In this document: positions 17,086 through 26,184 of the stretch, piece after piece
Numbering within the stretch: position 1 is the first letter of the stretch
Layout of the letters: each line of letters begins with the position of its first letter
Origin: Rhizobiaceae bacterium MnEN-MB40S
Lineage (GTDB): Bacteria > Pseudomonadota > Alphaproteobacteria > Rhizobiales > Rhizobiaceae
Direction of reading: 5' to 3'
NCBI GenBank assembly: GCA_024343425.1
Contig: BRLC01000004.1
Location: forward strand, 248,001 to 312,000
DNA length: 64,000 nucleotides
The notes under the pieces: generated by a model
Seen by the model: the letters and a program-made list of their open reading frames with translations, nothing else
The model's database searches: none
Told to the model about the DNA's origin: nothing
Position numbers and translations under genes: made by a program

Positions 17086-17118
17086 AAGCAACCCGGAAGA
17101 CATCAGAATTCCACCCTC

Positions 17119-17145
17119 ACTTGACTACTTGAGTGAACAAGGTAA
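17119..17145. promoter_or_regulatory. operator site 2 (ACTTG-N14-CAAG type)
   Basis: ACTTG at 17119-17123 and CAAG at 17138-17141, followed by GTAA. Spacing equals that of the sites at 15836 and 26009. The half ACTTGACTAC is shared exactly with the reverse strand of the site upstream of the kinase. It precedes the substrate-binding protein gene by about 45 bases, so a second promoter inside the cluster is likely. Confidence 0.65.
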
Positions 17146-17187
17146 CATGCTTGGGTCGCCAACCTCTCACTGCACAAGGGGAACACC

Positions 17188-18183
17188 ATGAAATTCAAGG
17201 CACTGATCGCCGCAACACTGGCGCTGGGGCTTGCTGCTCCCGCCTTCGCGGCAGACGACAAATACTCCATCGGCTATGATATCTACTTCGGCGGAAACTC
17301 GTGGTCGGTCCAGCTTGCGAAGGAATTCGAGGCTGAGGCCGAGCGCCACGCCGACGAGGTCGACGTCACCTACGTCGAATCCGAACTGAAAGTCGACAAG
17401 CAGGTCTCCAACATCGAGGACCTCGTCACCCAGGGCGTCGACGCCATCATCACCACGCCGATTTCGCCGACCGCGCTCATCCCGGTTCTGAAAAAGGCGC
17501 AGGCCAAGGGCATCAAGGTCATCCTTCTCGCCTCCAAGATCGCCTCGGACGACTATGACGTGCTCGTCACCGTCGACGACGTCGACTTCGGCAAGGCAAG
17601 CGCTGAGTGGCTCGCAGACGCGCTGGACGGCAAGGGCAAGATCATCGCTCTCAACGGCATCGCCGGCATTTCCGTCAGCGACGACCGCTGGGCCGGCGCG
17701 CAGGAAGTCTTCTCCGAATATCCGGACATCGAGATCATCGCCACGGCCGACGCCTCCTGGGACTACGCCCAGGCGAAGGTGGCCGTCTCAAACCTGCTCG
17801 CCGCCAATCCGGAAATCGACGGCGTGTGGTCGCAGGGCGGCGCCATGACCCTCGGCGCCATCGACGCCTTCGAGGCCGCGCAGCGTCCGCTCGTTCCGAT
17901 GACCGGCGAGGACAACAACGGCTATCTGAAGCGCTGGGCCGCTCTGAAGGACTCCGGTTTCGATTCCGTCGGCGCCGCAAAGCCGACATGGCTCGGCTCC
18001 GAATCGCTGCTGATCGCGCTCAAGCTTCTGAACGGCGAAGAGGTCGAGAAGGACATCATCTTCCCGGTTCCGACGATCACCGCGGAAAACCTCGACGAGT
18101 ATGTTCGCGACGACCTGTCGGATTCGTTCTGGACCAATACAAGGCTCAGCGACGACCAGGTCAAGGCGACCTTCGAAAACTGA
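17188..18183 (+). CDS. sugar ABC transporter substrate-binding protein (RbsB/Peripla_BP_4 type)
   Basis: 331 residues with a classic Sec signal (MKFKALIAATLALGLAAPAFA, cleavage after AFA). The mature protein has SIGYDIYFGGNSWSVQLAKEFEAEAERH and QVSNIEDLVTQGVDAIITTPISPTALIPVLKKA, the pentose/hexose-binding fold. Short leader and AAGGGG 8 bases upstream of the ATG. Ligand likely a sugar or polyol that feeds the kinase and lactonase of the cluster; identity not deducible. Confidence 0.93.
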   Translation: MKFKALIAATLALGLAAPAFAADDKYSIGYDIYFGGNSWSVQLAKEFEAEAERHADEVDVTYVESELKVDKQVSNIEDLVTQGVDAIITTPISPTALIPVLKKAQAKGIKVILLASKIASDDYDVLVTVDDVDFGKASAEWLADALDGKGKIIALNGIAGISVSDDRWAGAQEVFSEYPDIEIIATADASWDYAQAKVAVSNLLAANPEIDGVWSQGGAMTLGAIDAFEAAQRPLVPMTGEDNNGYLKRWAALKDSGFDSVGAAKPTWLGSESLLIALKLLNGEEVEKDIIFPVPTITAENLDEYVRDDLSDSFWTNTRLSDDQVKATFEN

Positions 18184-18199
18184 CCTTTGACATCCCGCA

Positions 18200-19741
18200 A
18201 TGACCGCCACGTTGGACAATCGATCGGTTCCGGTGCTGGAAGCCTCCGGAATATCCAGGGCTTTCGGCCAGAACCGGGTCTTGCGGGATGTTTCATTCTC
18301 TATCGGCAGGAACGAGATCCTGGCGCTTGTCGGCGAAAACGGAGCCGGCAAATCCACCCTCATGAACATCATTTCCGGCGGCCTGCCGCAGGACGAAGGC
18401 CGTCTTTCGCTTGACGGCGCTGAATATGCGCCGGCCAGCCCGCTGGAAGCGATGCGGCGCGGCGTGGCGATCGCGCACCAGGAAACCGCGATCATCCCGG
18501 ATCTCACCGTCGCCGAAAACATCTTCTTCGGCCGCGAACCGCGCGGCCCGCTGGGCCTTATCCGGCAGGACGCGCTGCACAGCAACTGCGCCGAACTCCT
18601 CGACGATCTGGGTTTCTCCGTATCGCCGAAACGCCTCGGGTCGGACCTTTCCGCGGCCGAACTCCAGATGGTGGAAATCGCGCGCGCCATGAGCCTCGAG
18701 CCCAGGGTGCTGGTGCTGGACGAACCGACGGCCTCCCTGTCGAGCAAGGCGGCGGAGACCGTTATCGATCTCATGCAGCGCCTCAAGGCGCGCGGAACAT
18801 CCATCGTCTTCATTTCGCACCGTCTCGGCGAAATCATGGACGCGGCGGACAGGGCGATCGTCCTTAAGGACGGCGCCTTGACGCTCGACGCGGCCGCCGG
18901 CGAATTTTCCCGCGACGACCTGATCCAGGCGATGGTCGGACGCAAGCTTTCCAACATCTTTCCCGAACGCCCCTCCTCCTTCGAAGACACGGCGCCGGCG
19001 ATCCGGTTGCAGGACGCCGGTAATGCGGAGTTGCCTCCGGTCAGCCTTTCGGTCCGCAAGGGCGAGGTTCTCGGAGTCGCCGGCCTTGAAGGACAGGGCC
19101 AGCACGAACTGGCGGCGGCCTTGTCCGGCGCGCGTCCGTTCCGCAGCGGAACGGTGGAAATCGACGGAAAGCCGACGAACATATCCTCCGTCGCCAAAGC
19201 CATTGCGCTCGGCGTCGCCAGCATTCCCGACGACCGCAAGCGCGACGGGCTGGCGCTCACCCTGCCGGTTCGCACCAACATGAGCCTGTTCGCCATCGGC
19301 CGGGAGTCCGCATTCGGATTGCTTCCGCTCGCCACAGAAAAGCGTTTCACGGAGGAAGCCCGCGACCGGTTCGCCATCAAGGCGGCTTCACTCGAACAGC
19401 CCGTCGGCGAACTCTCGGGCGGCAACCAGCAAAAGGTCGTCTTCGCGCGCTGGCTGGCGCACACGCCGAAAATTCTCGTGCTCGCCGAGCCGACCAAGGG
19501 CGTCGACATCGAAACCAAGAGCGAAATCTATCGCCTCGTCTCCGAACTCACCGGCAAGGGCGTCGCCGTCATCCTCATCAGTTCCGACCTGCTGGAGCTG
19601 ATCGGCCTCAGCGATCGTATCGTGACGGTCTATGAGCGCCGCATTTCGGCGGAGATCGCGCGGGCGGATTTTTCCGAGGAACACATCATGCGCTGCGCGA
19701 CCCGCCACGCCGACGAACCGGCGGAGGTCGTCCATGCTTAA
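18200..19741 (+). CDS. sugar ABC transporter double ATP-binding protein (RbsA type)
   Basis: 513 residues with two ABC domains. The first has Walker A GENGAGKST (residues 45-53), LSAAELQMVEIARAM signature and VLVLDEPTASL. The second has the usual degenerate GVAGLEGQGQHELAAAL and LSGGNQQKVVFARWL with VLVLAEPTKGVDIETK. It starts 16 bases after the binding protein and overlaps the first permease by 8 bases. Confidence 0.95.
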   Translation: MTATLDNRSVPVLEASGISRAFGQNRVLRDVSFSIGRNEILALVGENGAGKSTLMNIISGGLPQDEGRLSLDGAEYAPASPLEAMRRGVAIAHQETAIIPDLTVAENIFFGREPRGPLGLIRQDALHSNCAELLDDLGFSVSPKRLGSDLSAAELQMVEIARAMSLEPRVLVLDEPTASLSSKAAETVIDLMQRLKARGTSIVFISHRLGEIMDAADRAIVLKDGALTLDAAAGEFSRDDLIQAMVGRKLSNIFPERPSSFEDTAPAIRLQDAGNAELPPVSLSVRKGEVLGVAGLEGQGQHELAAALSGARPFRSGTVEIDGKPTNISSVAKAIALGVASIPDDRKRDGLALTLPVRTNMSLFAIGRESAFGLLPLATEKRFTEEARDRFAIKAASLEQPVGELSGGNQQKVVFARWLAHTPKILVLAEPTKGVDIETKSEIYRLVSELTGKGVAVILISSDLLELIGLSDRIVTVYERRISAEIARADFSEEHIMRCATRHADEPAEVVHA

Positions 19742-20675
19742 CGGATCGATCCGCTTCAACCTGCTGCTCGCCCTGCCCGCGCTGATCCTGACCATCCTCC
19801 TTGTGGTGTTCACGGCGTCGCTGTCGTCGTCTTTCCTGAGTTCCGCCAATCTCGCCAATCTGACCAACAGGGTTCTGCCGCTGGGCATGGTCGCGCTCGG
19901 CGAGGCCATTGTTCTCATGGCCGGACGCATCGACCTGTCGGTCGGCACGATCATGAGCCTCGCCACCGCGATCATGGCCCTGACCGTCTCGAGCATCGGC
20001 TGGCTGGCGATCCCGCTGGCCATGCTGGCCGGCGTCGGGGCCGGACTGTTCACCGCAGCCGGCGTCATCCTGCTGCGCATCAACCCCCTGGTAATGAGCC
20101 TGGCCACGGCCGCGATCGTCAAGGGCGTCACGCTGCTTCTCCTGCCGAAGCCGGGCGGCCAGGTGTCCTACGATTTCTACGCCCTGTTGTTCGAGGGCGA
20201 ATCTCCGCTCGGCGTTCCGCTTCTCATCGTCATTCTTGTCTATGGCGCCTTCATCCTCCTCGCCGGATGGACGCGCTTCGGCCGGTCGATCTACGCCGCC
20301 GGTTCCGATCCGCGCGCGGCTTTCGCGCACGGCGTGTCCAGCGCCAGAGTCGACCTGCAGGTCTATGCCCTGAGCGGCGCCCTGGCGGCGCTCGCCGGCG
20401 TGTTCCTCTCGATCCGCATCCTGTCCGGCGATCCGCTGATCGGCGACGCCTATACGCTGGACGCGGTCTCGGCGGCGATTCTCGGCGGCATCGCGCTGAA
20501 GGGAGGCCGGGGCAATCTCATTGGCGTGCTGCTCGCAGTCATTTCGCTGGTGCTCATCAACAACACCTTCAACCTGCTGCAGCTCGACACCAACCTTCAG
20601 GCGATCGCCAAGGGGCTGATCTTCGTTGCGGCGCTGGTCTTCTTCATGCGCGGAAAGGCCGGCGATGCAGACTAG
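19734..20675 (+). CDS. sugar ABC transporter permease 1 (RbsC type)
   Basis: 313 residues from ATG 19734, overlapping the ATPase stop by 8 bases. The motif EAIVLMAGRIDLSVGTIMSLA is the conserved RbsC-type N-terminal signature, and GSDPRAAFAHGVSSARV is the coupling loop. Eight to ten hydrophobic helices are visible. It overlaps the second permease by 11 bases. Confidence 0.93.
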   Translation: MLNGSIRFNLLLALPALILTILLVVFTASLSSSFLSSANLANLTNRVLPLGMVALGEAIVLMAGRIDLSVGTIMSLATAIMALTVSSIGWLAIPLAMLAGVGAGLFTAAGVILLRINPLVMSLATAAIVKGVTLLLLPKPGGQVSYDFYALLFEGESPLGVPLLIVILVYGAFILLAGWTRFGRSIYAAGSDPRAAFAHGVSSARVDLQVYALSGALAALAGVFLSIRILSGDPLIGDAYTLDAVSAAILGGIALKGGRGNLIGVLLAVISLVLINNTFNLLQLDTNLQAIAKGLIFVAALVFFMRGKAGDAD

Positions 20676-21636
20676 TGTTCAAAACGCCGTGCTTATCCTT
20701 GAAAAGTTGCGCCCGTCTACGGCGACGCTGAGAGCCTTCGGCCTTCTGGTCGTGCTGCTGTGCGTGCTGTTCGTTGCCTCAGGGCAGGTCTCGGGACACC
20801 AGATCCTCGACAATATGCGTCAGGCCGCGCCGCTCGGGATCATTACGCTCGGCCAGGCGCTGATCCTGATGATGGGGCGCCTCGACCTCTCCGTCGGCGC
20901 AACGGCGGGTCTCGCCAATGTCGTGCTCGCGATGACGTTCGCCGGCAATATGGACAATATGGCCTATGCGCTGTCGATCACGCTCGGATGCGGCGCGCTG
21001 GTCGGCGTCGCCAACGGCCTGCTGGTCGTGGCGTTGCGCATACCCGCGTTTCTCGCCACGCTCGCCACGTCCCTGGTTCTGACCGGAACCACGCTGGTCG
21101 TCACCGGCGGCAGCCCGCGCGGCTCGATCCCGGCCGAATTCCGGGTCATCACCGAAGGCTGGTTCCTCGGCGTTCTCCCCTATTCCGTCATTCTGTGGCT
21201 CGCAGCCATTGCCGGGCTGACGTTGCTTGTCCACTTCACCATGCCCGGCAGGCGCATGCTGCTTGCCGGCGCCAATTCCCGCGCCGCCCGGCTCAACGGC
21301 ATCGCCGCCGGACGCATGATCGTCATCTCGTTCGTGTTCTCCAGCCTTGCCGCCACCATCGGCGGCATACTGCTCTCGGCGATTACCGGTATGGCGTCCA
21401 TCGGGATCGCCGACGCCTACACCGTTGATTCCATCGCCGCCGCGGTGATCGGCGGCGCGGTGTTTGGAGGCGGCGTGTTTCTCGCTGCCGGCGTGTCCAT
21501 CGGCGCGCTGATCCTGTTTTTCGTACAAAGCCTGCTGTATGTCGTATCGCTGCCGCCGGCGACCCGCTTTATCGTACAGGGCGGCATCATCGTCCTCGCT
21601 CTTGCCCTTGCCAATATCAGAAGGAAATCCGACTGA
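20665..21636 (+). CDS. sugar ABC transporter permease 2 (RbsC type)
   Basis: 323 residues from ATG 20665, inside the end of the first permease gene. QALILMMGRLDLSVGATAGLANVVLAM and GANSRAARLNGIAAGRM repeat the same RbsC features, so this is a paralogous partner and the channel is probably a heterodimer. Its stop codon overlaps the ATG of the lactonase gene (ATGA). Confidence 0.93.
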   Translation: MQTSVQNAVLILEKLRPSTATLRAFGLLVVLLCVLFVASGQVSGHQILDNMRQAAPLGIITLGQALILMMGRLDLSVGATAGLANVVLAMTFAGNMDNMAYALSITLGCGALVGVANGLLVVALRIPAFLATLATSLVLTGTTLVVTGGSPRGSIPAEFRVITEGWFLGVLPYSVILWLAAIAGLTLLVHFTMPGRRMLLAGANSRAARLNGIAAGRMIVISFVFSSLAATIGGILLSAITGMASIGIADAYTVDSIAAAVIGGAVFGGGVFLAAGVSIGALILFFVQSLLYVVSLPPATRFIVQGGIIVLALALANIRRKSD

Positions 21637-22610
21637 TGACATTCATCCGCACACTCAATGGCGACATGGCGCCGGAAGAACTCGGCGTCACCTACGCGCA
21701 CGACCATCTCTATTGCGTTCCGCCGCTGTGGAAGGAAAAAGGCATCGACGACTTCATGATCGACAGCGTCGACAACTCGGTCGCCGACGTCAAACTCTTC
21801 ACGGCCGCCGGAGGACGGTCGGTCTACGACGCAACCTGCATCGACTACGGACGCGACCCGACCGCGCTGAAGGAAATCGCGGATCGGACGGGCATAAACA
21901 TCATCGCGACGGCCGGTTTCAACAAGGCGATCATGTGGCCGGGGACCATGCCCGGAAAAGGCGTCACCTTCGGAGACTGGATCGCCTCGAAATCCCGCGC
22001 AGAACTGAAAGACCATGTCGTCGCCGAACTGACGACCGGCATGGACGGCACGGACCTTCTTGGCGGCGTCGCCAAGTTCGGCACCGGCTACAACACGATT
22101 TCGGAAGCTGAAGACAAGGTCATGCGCGCCGTGCTCGACGCGCACAAGGAGACCGGTTCGCCGCTGCATTCCCACACGGAGCTCGGAACCCTGATCCTCG
22201 AGCAGCTTGCGATCGTGAAACAGGAAAACGTCGACCCGACCCGGCTGACCATCGCCCACGTCGATCGCAATCCGGACCATTGGGTGCACCTCAAGGCCGC
22301 CGAGACCGGCGTCTTCATGTGCTTCGACGGCATCTCGCGCATCAAATACCATCCCGAAAGCATTCTTATCGAATGCATCTTCAATCTCGTCCGGCACGGC
22401 CACGAGAAACAGATCCTGATCGGCGGAGACATCGCCCGGCGAACCATGTATCGCAATTACGGCGAGGGCGGCCTCGGCCTTGGCTACATCCTCGAGAGCT
22501 GGGTTCCGCGCTTCATCGAACAGGCCGGCGACGCAGGCTTCGACGGCGAGGCGCTGATCCACACTTTCATGGTCGAAAATCCCCAGAGCGCCTTCGCGTT
22601 TACGCAGTGA
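21636..22610 (+). CDS. phosphotriesterase-family hydrolase (probable sugar lactonase)
   Basis: 324 residues. Binuclear metal ligands of the PTE family are all visible: His22 and His24 (YAHDHLY), Lys147 as the bridging carboxylated lysine (GGVAKFGTG), His180 (LHSHTELG), His208 (IAHVDRNPD) and Asp265 (IGGDIARRT). Bacterial PTE homologues in sugar operons are generally lactonases or esterases rather than organophosphate hydrolases, so opening of a sugar-acid lactone is the favoured role. It starts by ATGA overlap with permease 2 and its stop overlaps the GTG of the creatininase-like gene. Confidence 0.88.
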   Translation: MTFIRTLNGDMAPEELGVTYAHDHLYCVPPLWKEKGIDDFMIDSVDNSVADVKLFTAAGGRSVYDATCIDYGRDPTALKEIADRTGINIIATAGFNKAIMWPGTMPGKGVTFGDWIASKSRAELKDHVVAELTTGMDGTDLLGGVAKFGTGYNTISEAEDKVMRAVLDAHKETGSPLHSHTELGTLILEQLAIVKQENVDPTRLTIAHVDRNPDHWVHLKAAETGVFMCFDGISRIKYHPESILIECIFNLVRHGHEKQILIGGDIARRTMYRNYGEGGLGLGYILESWVPRFIEQAGDAGFDGEALIHTFMVENPQSAFAFTQ

Positions 22611-23374
22611 GTACGATCGTGGCCAACAGCGCAGACATTTCCGCTCTTTCCGACAGCGCCTTGAAAGAGGCGCTGAAGAAGCGGCCCGTGCTGCTTCTGC
22701 CGATTGGCGCAGTGGAAAGCCATGGAGAACATCTTCCGGCCGGAACGGACAACATCCTGGCCGAACGGCTTGCCGACGCCCTGATCGAGACGATTGGCGA
22801 CGCCACGCCCGTTCTGCGGCTTCCCGTCATCCCCTTTGGTCAGGTCTGGTCTCTGGCCGACGCTCCAGGTTCTTTCGGCGTTTCGAACGCTACCGTGACG
22901 AACATCCTGCTCGACATCGCAAGATCGGCGAAGGCCAAGGGGCTCGCTACCATGGTGGTCATCAACGCCCATCTCGGCAACGCAGCCGCCATCCGCGATG
23001 CGCAGCGTCTCGCCAAGGATGAAGACATCGTCATGGCGAACTTCTTCTATCCCGGCGCCGAACGCGCCATTGCGCGGGTTCGGGAAAGACCGGAAGCGCA
23101 CGGCGCCTTCATGCACGCCTGCGAAATCGAGACGTCCTACATGCTGCATCTTGCGCCCGAATCCGTCGACATGAACCTTGCGACCGAAAACTATCCGGAA
23201 TTCCCGGACGATTTCGACATCGTGCCCTATCGCTGGACGGAATTCTCTGAAAGCCCGGTTCTGGGAGACCCTCGCGCCGCCAGCGCGGACAAGGGCAAAG
23301 CCATTCTGGACGAGGTTCTGGTCAATATGGCAAAGCAGATATCCGTGCTATACAGTCGGCAATTCAAGGAATAG
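22607..23374 (+). CDS. creatininase-family amidohydrolase
   Basis: 255 residues from GTG 22607, overlapping the lactonase stop (GTGA). VLLLPIGAVESHGEHLPAGTDNILAERLADAL carries Glu37, His39, His42 and Asp48 of the creatininase metal site; VVINAHLGN and HACEIETSYML supply later ligands. Members cleave cyclic amides or formamides (creatinine, FAPy, mycofactocin precursors). In a sugar cluster the target may be an N-containing sugar or a lactam or lactone. Length and motifs are complete. Confidence 0.88.
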   Translation: MSTIVANSADISALSDSALKEALKKRPVLLLPIGAVESHGEHLPAGTDNILAERLADALIETIGDATPVLRLPVIPFGQVWSLADAPGSFGVSNATVTNILLDIARSAKAKGLATMVVINAHLGNAAAIRDAQRLAKDEDIVMANFFYPGAERAIARVRERPEAHGAFMHACEIETSYMLHLAPESVDMNLATENYPEFPDDFDIVPYRWTEFSESPVLGDPRAASADKGKAILDEVLVNMAKQISVLYSRQFKE

Positions 23375-23390
23375 AGTCTCAGAGGCGGGC

Positions 23391-24197
23391 GTGAGCATCC
23401 AAGTCCCTTTGGAAAAGGACCACAGGCCGATCTATATTCAGATCGCCGAAACACTCAGGGCGCGTATCGTCTCCGGGTACTACGAAGACAAGATCGACGG
23501 CGAATTGCCGCTCGCGCGGGAATGGAACGTCAGCCGCCGCACGATCCAGCAGGCGCTCGACATCCTCATACAGGAAGGCCTTGTCCGGCGTCAGCACGGT
23601 CTCGGCACCTTCGTCAATCACACCGGCGTCGACAACCGCTACAAGGCCATCACCAGCATCACGGAAGGCATCGCCGGGCAGGGTCTGACCCCGCAATTCC
23701 GTGTCCTGTCGAGCGGTCCGGTCGAGGCCGACGAAGAGGCGAGAGAATTCTTCGGACTGCCCGCCGGCGAACCGGTTTATCTCCATGAGCGTCTGGTGTC
23801 CGGCGGTGGCCGGTCGCTTGCGCTGGTCGCAACCACGCTGAACCTCAAGCTGCTGGAAGGTCTCGAGCTGTCGCATCTCGACGGTTCGCTCTACGCCACA
23901 CTGCGCAAGCGCTTCGGAAGAACCATCGTGCAGGCCGAAGACAAGTACATCCCCGCCGTCGCCGATGCGACCACGGCCAACATGCTTGGCATCGCGGAAA
24001 ACAGCCCGATTTTCATCGCCATCCGCCGCGCCACCGATCAGACGGGAACGCCGATCGAACTGTCGCGCATTTCCATGCTGCCGGTCGCCCTCGATATCTC
24101 GATCCAGCGCGTCGGTTTCGCGCCAAAAGGCGACATCGCCCCGGCGGACAAGCCGGAATGGCATTATTCCGTCGGCTTCGGAGATTTCCGCTCGTAG
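23391..24197 (+). CDS. GntR-family regulator with UTRA domain
   Basis: 268 residues from GTG 23391. The winged helix DHRPIYIQIAETLRARIVSGYYEDKIDGELPLAREWNVSRRTIQQALDILIQEGLVRRQHGLGTFV is followed by a UTRA effector domain (HutC/FarR type; YLHERLVSGGG, SLYATLRKRFG). Such regulators sense a small metabolite, often a phosphorylated sugar. It closes the transport operon and is the natural candidate to bind the three ACTTG-N14-CAAG sites. Terminated by a strong hairpin immediately downstream. Confidence 0.92.
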   Translation: MSIQVPLEKDHRPIYIQIAETLRARIVSGYYEDKIDGELPLAREWNVSRRTIQQALDILIQEGLVRRQHGLGTFVNHTGVDNRYKAITSITEGIAGQGLTPQFRVLSSGPVEADEEAREFFGLPAGEPVYLHERLVSGGGRSLALVATTLNLKLLEGLELSHLDGSLYATLRKRFGRTIVQAEDKYIPAVADATTANMLGIAENSPIFIAIRRATDQTGTPIELSRISMLPVALDISIQRVGFAPKGDIAPADKPEWHYSVGFGDFRS

Positions 24198-24203
24198 ATG
24201 CGC

Positions 24204-24227
24204 AAAACCCCGCCAAAGCGGGGTTTT
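24204..24227 (+). terminator. Rho-independent terminator of the sugar operon
   Basis: AAAACCCCGC at 24204-24213 pairs with GCGGGGTTTT at 24218-24227 around CAAA. The stem is GC-rich with flanking A and T tracts on both sides, so it could work in both directions. Confidence 0.85.
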
Positions 24228-24432
24228 GGAACTCGGCACTGGCTTAGAACTTGCTGTCGTTCAATACGCCAGTGGCCCATGGTAGGGTCTTGGACGCGGA
24301 TGTCATGAGCAGAGCCGCCAACACCCCCATAATTAGGATTTTAGAGGTGTTTTGTCGAGTTCGACAAACCTAATCCGTGCAATAGTTTCAGCAAAGTATA
24401 GAGCCGGACATCTCCACCGCCCTTCCAAACTT

Positions 24433-24492
24433 CCCTCATTGCGGACTTGATCCGCAATCCAGCAGCGCCGCGTCTGCGGCGCGGAAAATGGA
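24433..24492. repeat. two-hairpin dispersed repeat, copy A
   Basis: Hairpin 1 is TTGCGGA (24439-24445), loop CTTGA, TCCGCAA (24451-24457). Hairpin 2 is GCGCCGC (24465-24471), loop GTCT, GCGGCGC (24476-24482). The flanks CCCTCA on the left and GGAAAATGGAG on the right match copy B at 26365-26427. Loops and the linker are the same in both copies while the stems differ but stay paired. Lies between a terminator and the 3' end of the kinase gene. Confidence 0.75.
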
Positions 24493-24504
24493 GAGGCTGC
24501 GCGA

Positions 24505-25992
24505 CTATTGCAGCGCCGTCAACGGTCCGAGCGCCGCAGAGCGCGCGGTCAAATACCGGCCATAGCCTTCCGCGTAATCCGCTTCGAGGGCCGCGTCCGG
24601 TTCGTGCCGCCGGCGCGACGCATAGGTCGCCACACAGGCTTCCGCCAGCGATGCGTAGGCGCCCGTCGCCACCGCCGCGCACAGCGCCGCCCCCTTGGCG
24701 CCGAATTGCGAGCCCTCCGGCACGTCGACCGGTATGCCGGTGACGTCAGCGATCATTTGCGACCAGAAGGGACTGCGGGCGCCGCCGCCGCTCAGCCGCA
24801 TGGTCGCCACCGCGCCGCCGATCGAGGCAAAGCTGTCACGGATCGCATAGGCCATGCCTTCATAGATGGCGCGCGCCATGTCCTGACGCCCGTGATGCGG
24901 CGCAAGGCCGAAATAGCCGGCGCGGGCGCGCGGTTCGATCACCGGCGCAATCACACCGCTCGCCGATAGATAGGGAACGAAGACCACGCCGTTGCAGCCG
25001 GCCCGGCTGGAGGCGGCCAACGCGCCGAACGCTTCGTAATCGCCTGACGCCGCCCCGAGCGCTTCCATGCCCCAGTCGATCACTACGGTTCCCGCCACAT
25101 TGGGCATCGCCTTGAACCATCTGTTGCCGGGCAGAATGAAAAGCAGGCCGTTGTCCTTTGGCTGGTAGACGTCATGGTCGAATACGATGCCGTTGATGCA
25201 GGTCGTTCCGAGGATTGTCGCCGCCTCGCCCGGCGCCTGGCAACCGGAGCCGATCACGCAGGAGCCGGTGTCGCCTGTGCCGACTGCGACCGGCGTGCCT
25301 TCCAGAAGGCCGGTCGCTTCGGCGGCCTCACGCGTGACCCGGCCGGCCATGGTCTCTCCGCGACGAACCGGAACGAAAAGCGGCGCGAGTTCCGGAATGC
25401 CAAGCAGGTCGAGCTGCTCCTTGTGAAAGTCGCGTGTCGCCGCCGATCCCGGCGCCATCGCCGCCTCGGATTCGTCCGTCGCCAGTTCGCCGGTCAGCCT
25501 GTAACGGATATAGTCCTTCGCGCACAGCACATGGCGCGCCTTTGCAAGCGTCTCGGGCTCGTTCGCCTTCAGCCAGGCAAGCACCGGCAGGGTGCAGCCG
25601 AACTGCATCACCGAGCCCGAATGGGCGAAGACCCTGGAAAACAGTTCGGGCTCGCGCTGAAGAATACGGTCGACAAGGCCGTGAGAACGCGCGTCGTTCC
25701 ACAGAATTGCGTCGCGCAACAGCCGGCCCTGGTCATCCAGAAGCCATGCTCCGACCATGACGCCGGTGACGCCAATTCCCTTCAAGTCCGCGGGCTTCGC
25801 ATCCGCGTTCTTCAGAACTGCGCCGATAGCCGAAATCACCGCCCGCCACACTGTCTCTCCGTTCAGTTCCGACCAGCCGACCGGTCCCTGCACCTGCTGG
25901 GTCCGGAAAGAAACGTCGGCGATTTCGCGTCCCGCGGAATCGAAAATCGCAGCTTTGGTGACGGAGGTTCCGATATCGAGTCCGAGATACAT
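24505..25992 (-). CDS. FGGY-family carbohydrate kinase (xylulokinase-like)
   Basis: 495 residues. MYLGLDIGTSVTKAAIFD is the first phosphate loop of the ASKHA fold; GTGDTGSCVIGSGCQAPGEAATILGTT is the second nucleotide motif and MRLSGGGARSPFWSQMIADVTGIPV is the FGGY_C adenosine site. Length suits xylulokinase/fuculokinase/L-ribulokinase. It diverges from nothing on its left but reads toward the transport operon, and operator site 3 lies 17 bases upstream of its ATG, so it is co-regulated with the transporter and probably phosphorylates the imported sugar or its ketose. Confidence 0.92.
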   Translation of the reverse strand: MYLGLDIGTSVTKAAIFDSAGREIADVSFRTQQVQGPVGWSELNGETVWRAVISAIGAVLKNADAKPADLKGIGVTGVMVGAWLLDDQGRLLRDAILWNDARSHGLVDRILQREPELFSRVFAHSGSVMQFGCTLPVLAWLKANEPETLAKARHVLCAKDYIRYRLTGELATDESEAAMAPGSAATRDFHKEQLDLLGIPELAPLFVPVRRGETMAGRVTREAAEATGLLEGTPVAVGTGDTGSCVIGSGCQAPGEAATILGTTCINGIVFDHDVYQPKDNGLLFILPGNRWFKAMPNVAGTVVIDWGMEALGAASGDYEAFGALAASSRAGCNGVVFVPYLSASGVIAPVIEPRARAGYFGLAPHHGRQDMARAIYEGMAYAIRDSFASIGGAVATMRLSGGGARSPFWSQMIADVTGIPVDVPEGSQFGAKGAALCAAVATGAYASLAEACVATYASRRRHEPDAALEADYAEGYGRYLTARSAALGPLTALQ

Positions 25993-26008
25993 CTGCTGGC
26001 CTGTTCCT

Positions 26009-26035
26009 ACTTGTATCGTAGTGTAGTCAAGTTAG
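26009..26035. promoter_or_regulatory. operator site 3 (ACTTG-N14-CAAG type) upstream of the kinase
   Basis: ACTTGTAT begins at 26009 and CAAGTTAG runs 26028-26035. Against site 1, 20 of 27 aligned positions are identical without gaps. It sits directly before the kinase start on the minus strand, linking the kinase to the operon at 15.9-24.2 kb. Confidence 0.7.
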
Positions 26036-26184
26036 ACCAAATACGATACCGGAGCAACCATTGCTCGCCAAGCGTCGCTCCGGAACATAAATAGAACAAA
26101 TTCCGTGCGTTTTCGCGCCCCTTGTGTTATAAGAGGCGCGTCAAAAATCCGCCTGCCGTCTGGCGCGGGAGCTATGAAAACGCG

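Noticed and set aside
17788-19518. 576-codon minus-strand frame opposite the sugar ATPase
   Set aside because: Ser/Arg-rich antisense product with no motifs; the plus strand carries an intact double ABC protein.
21417-22562. 381-codon minus-strand frame opposite the lactonase
   Set aside because: No family features; all PTE metal ligands lie on the plus strand.
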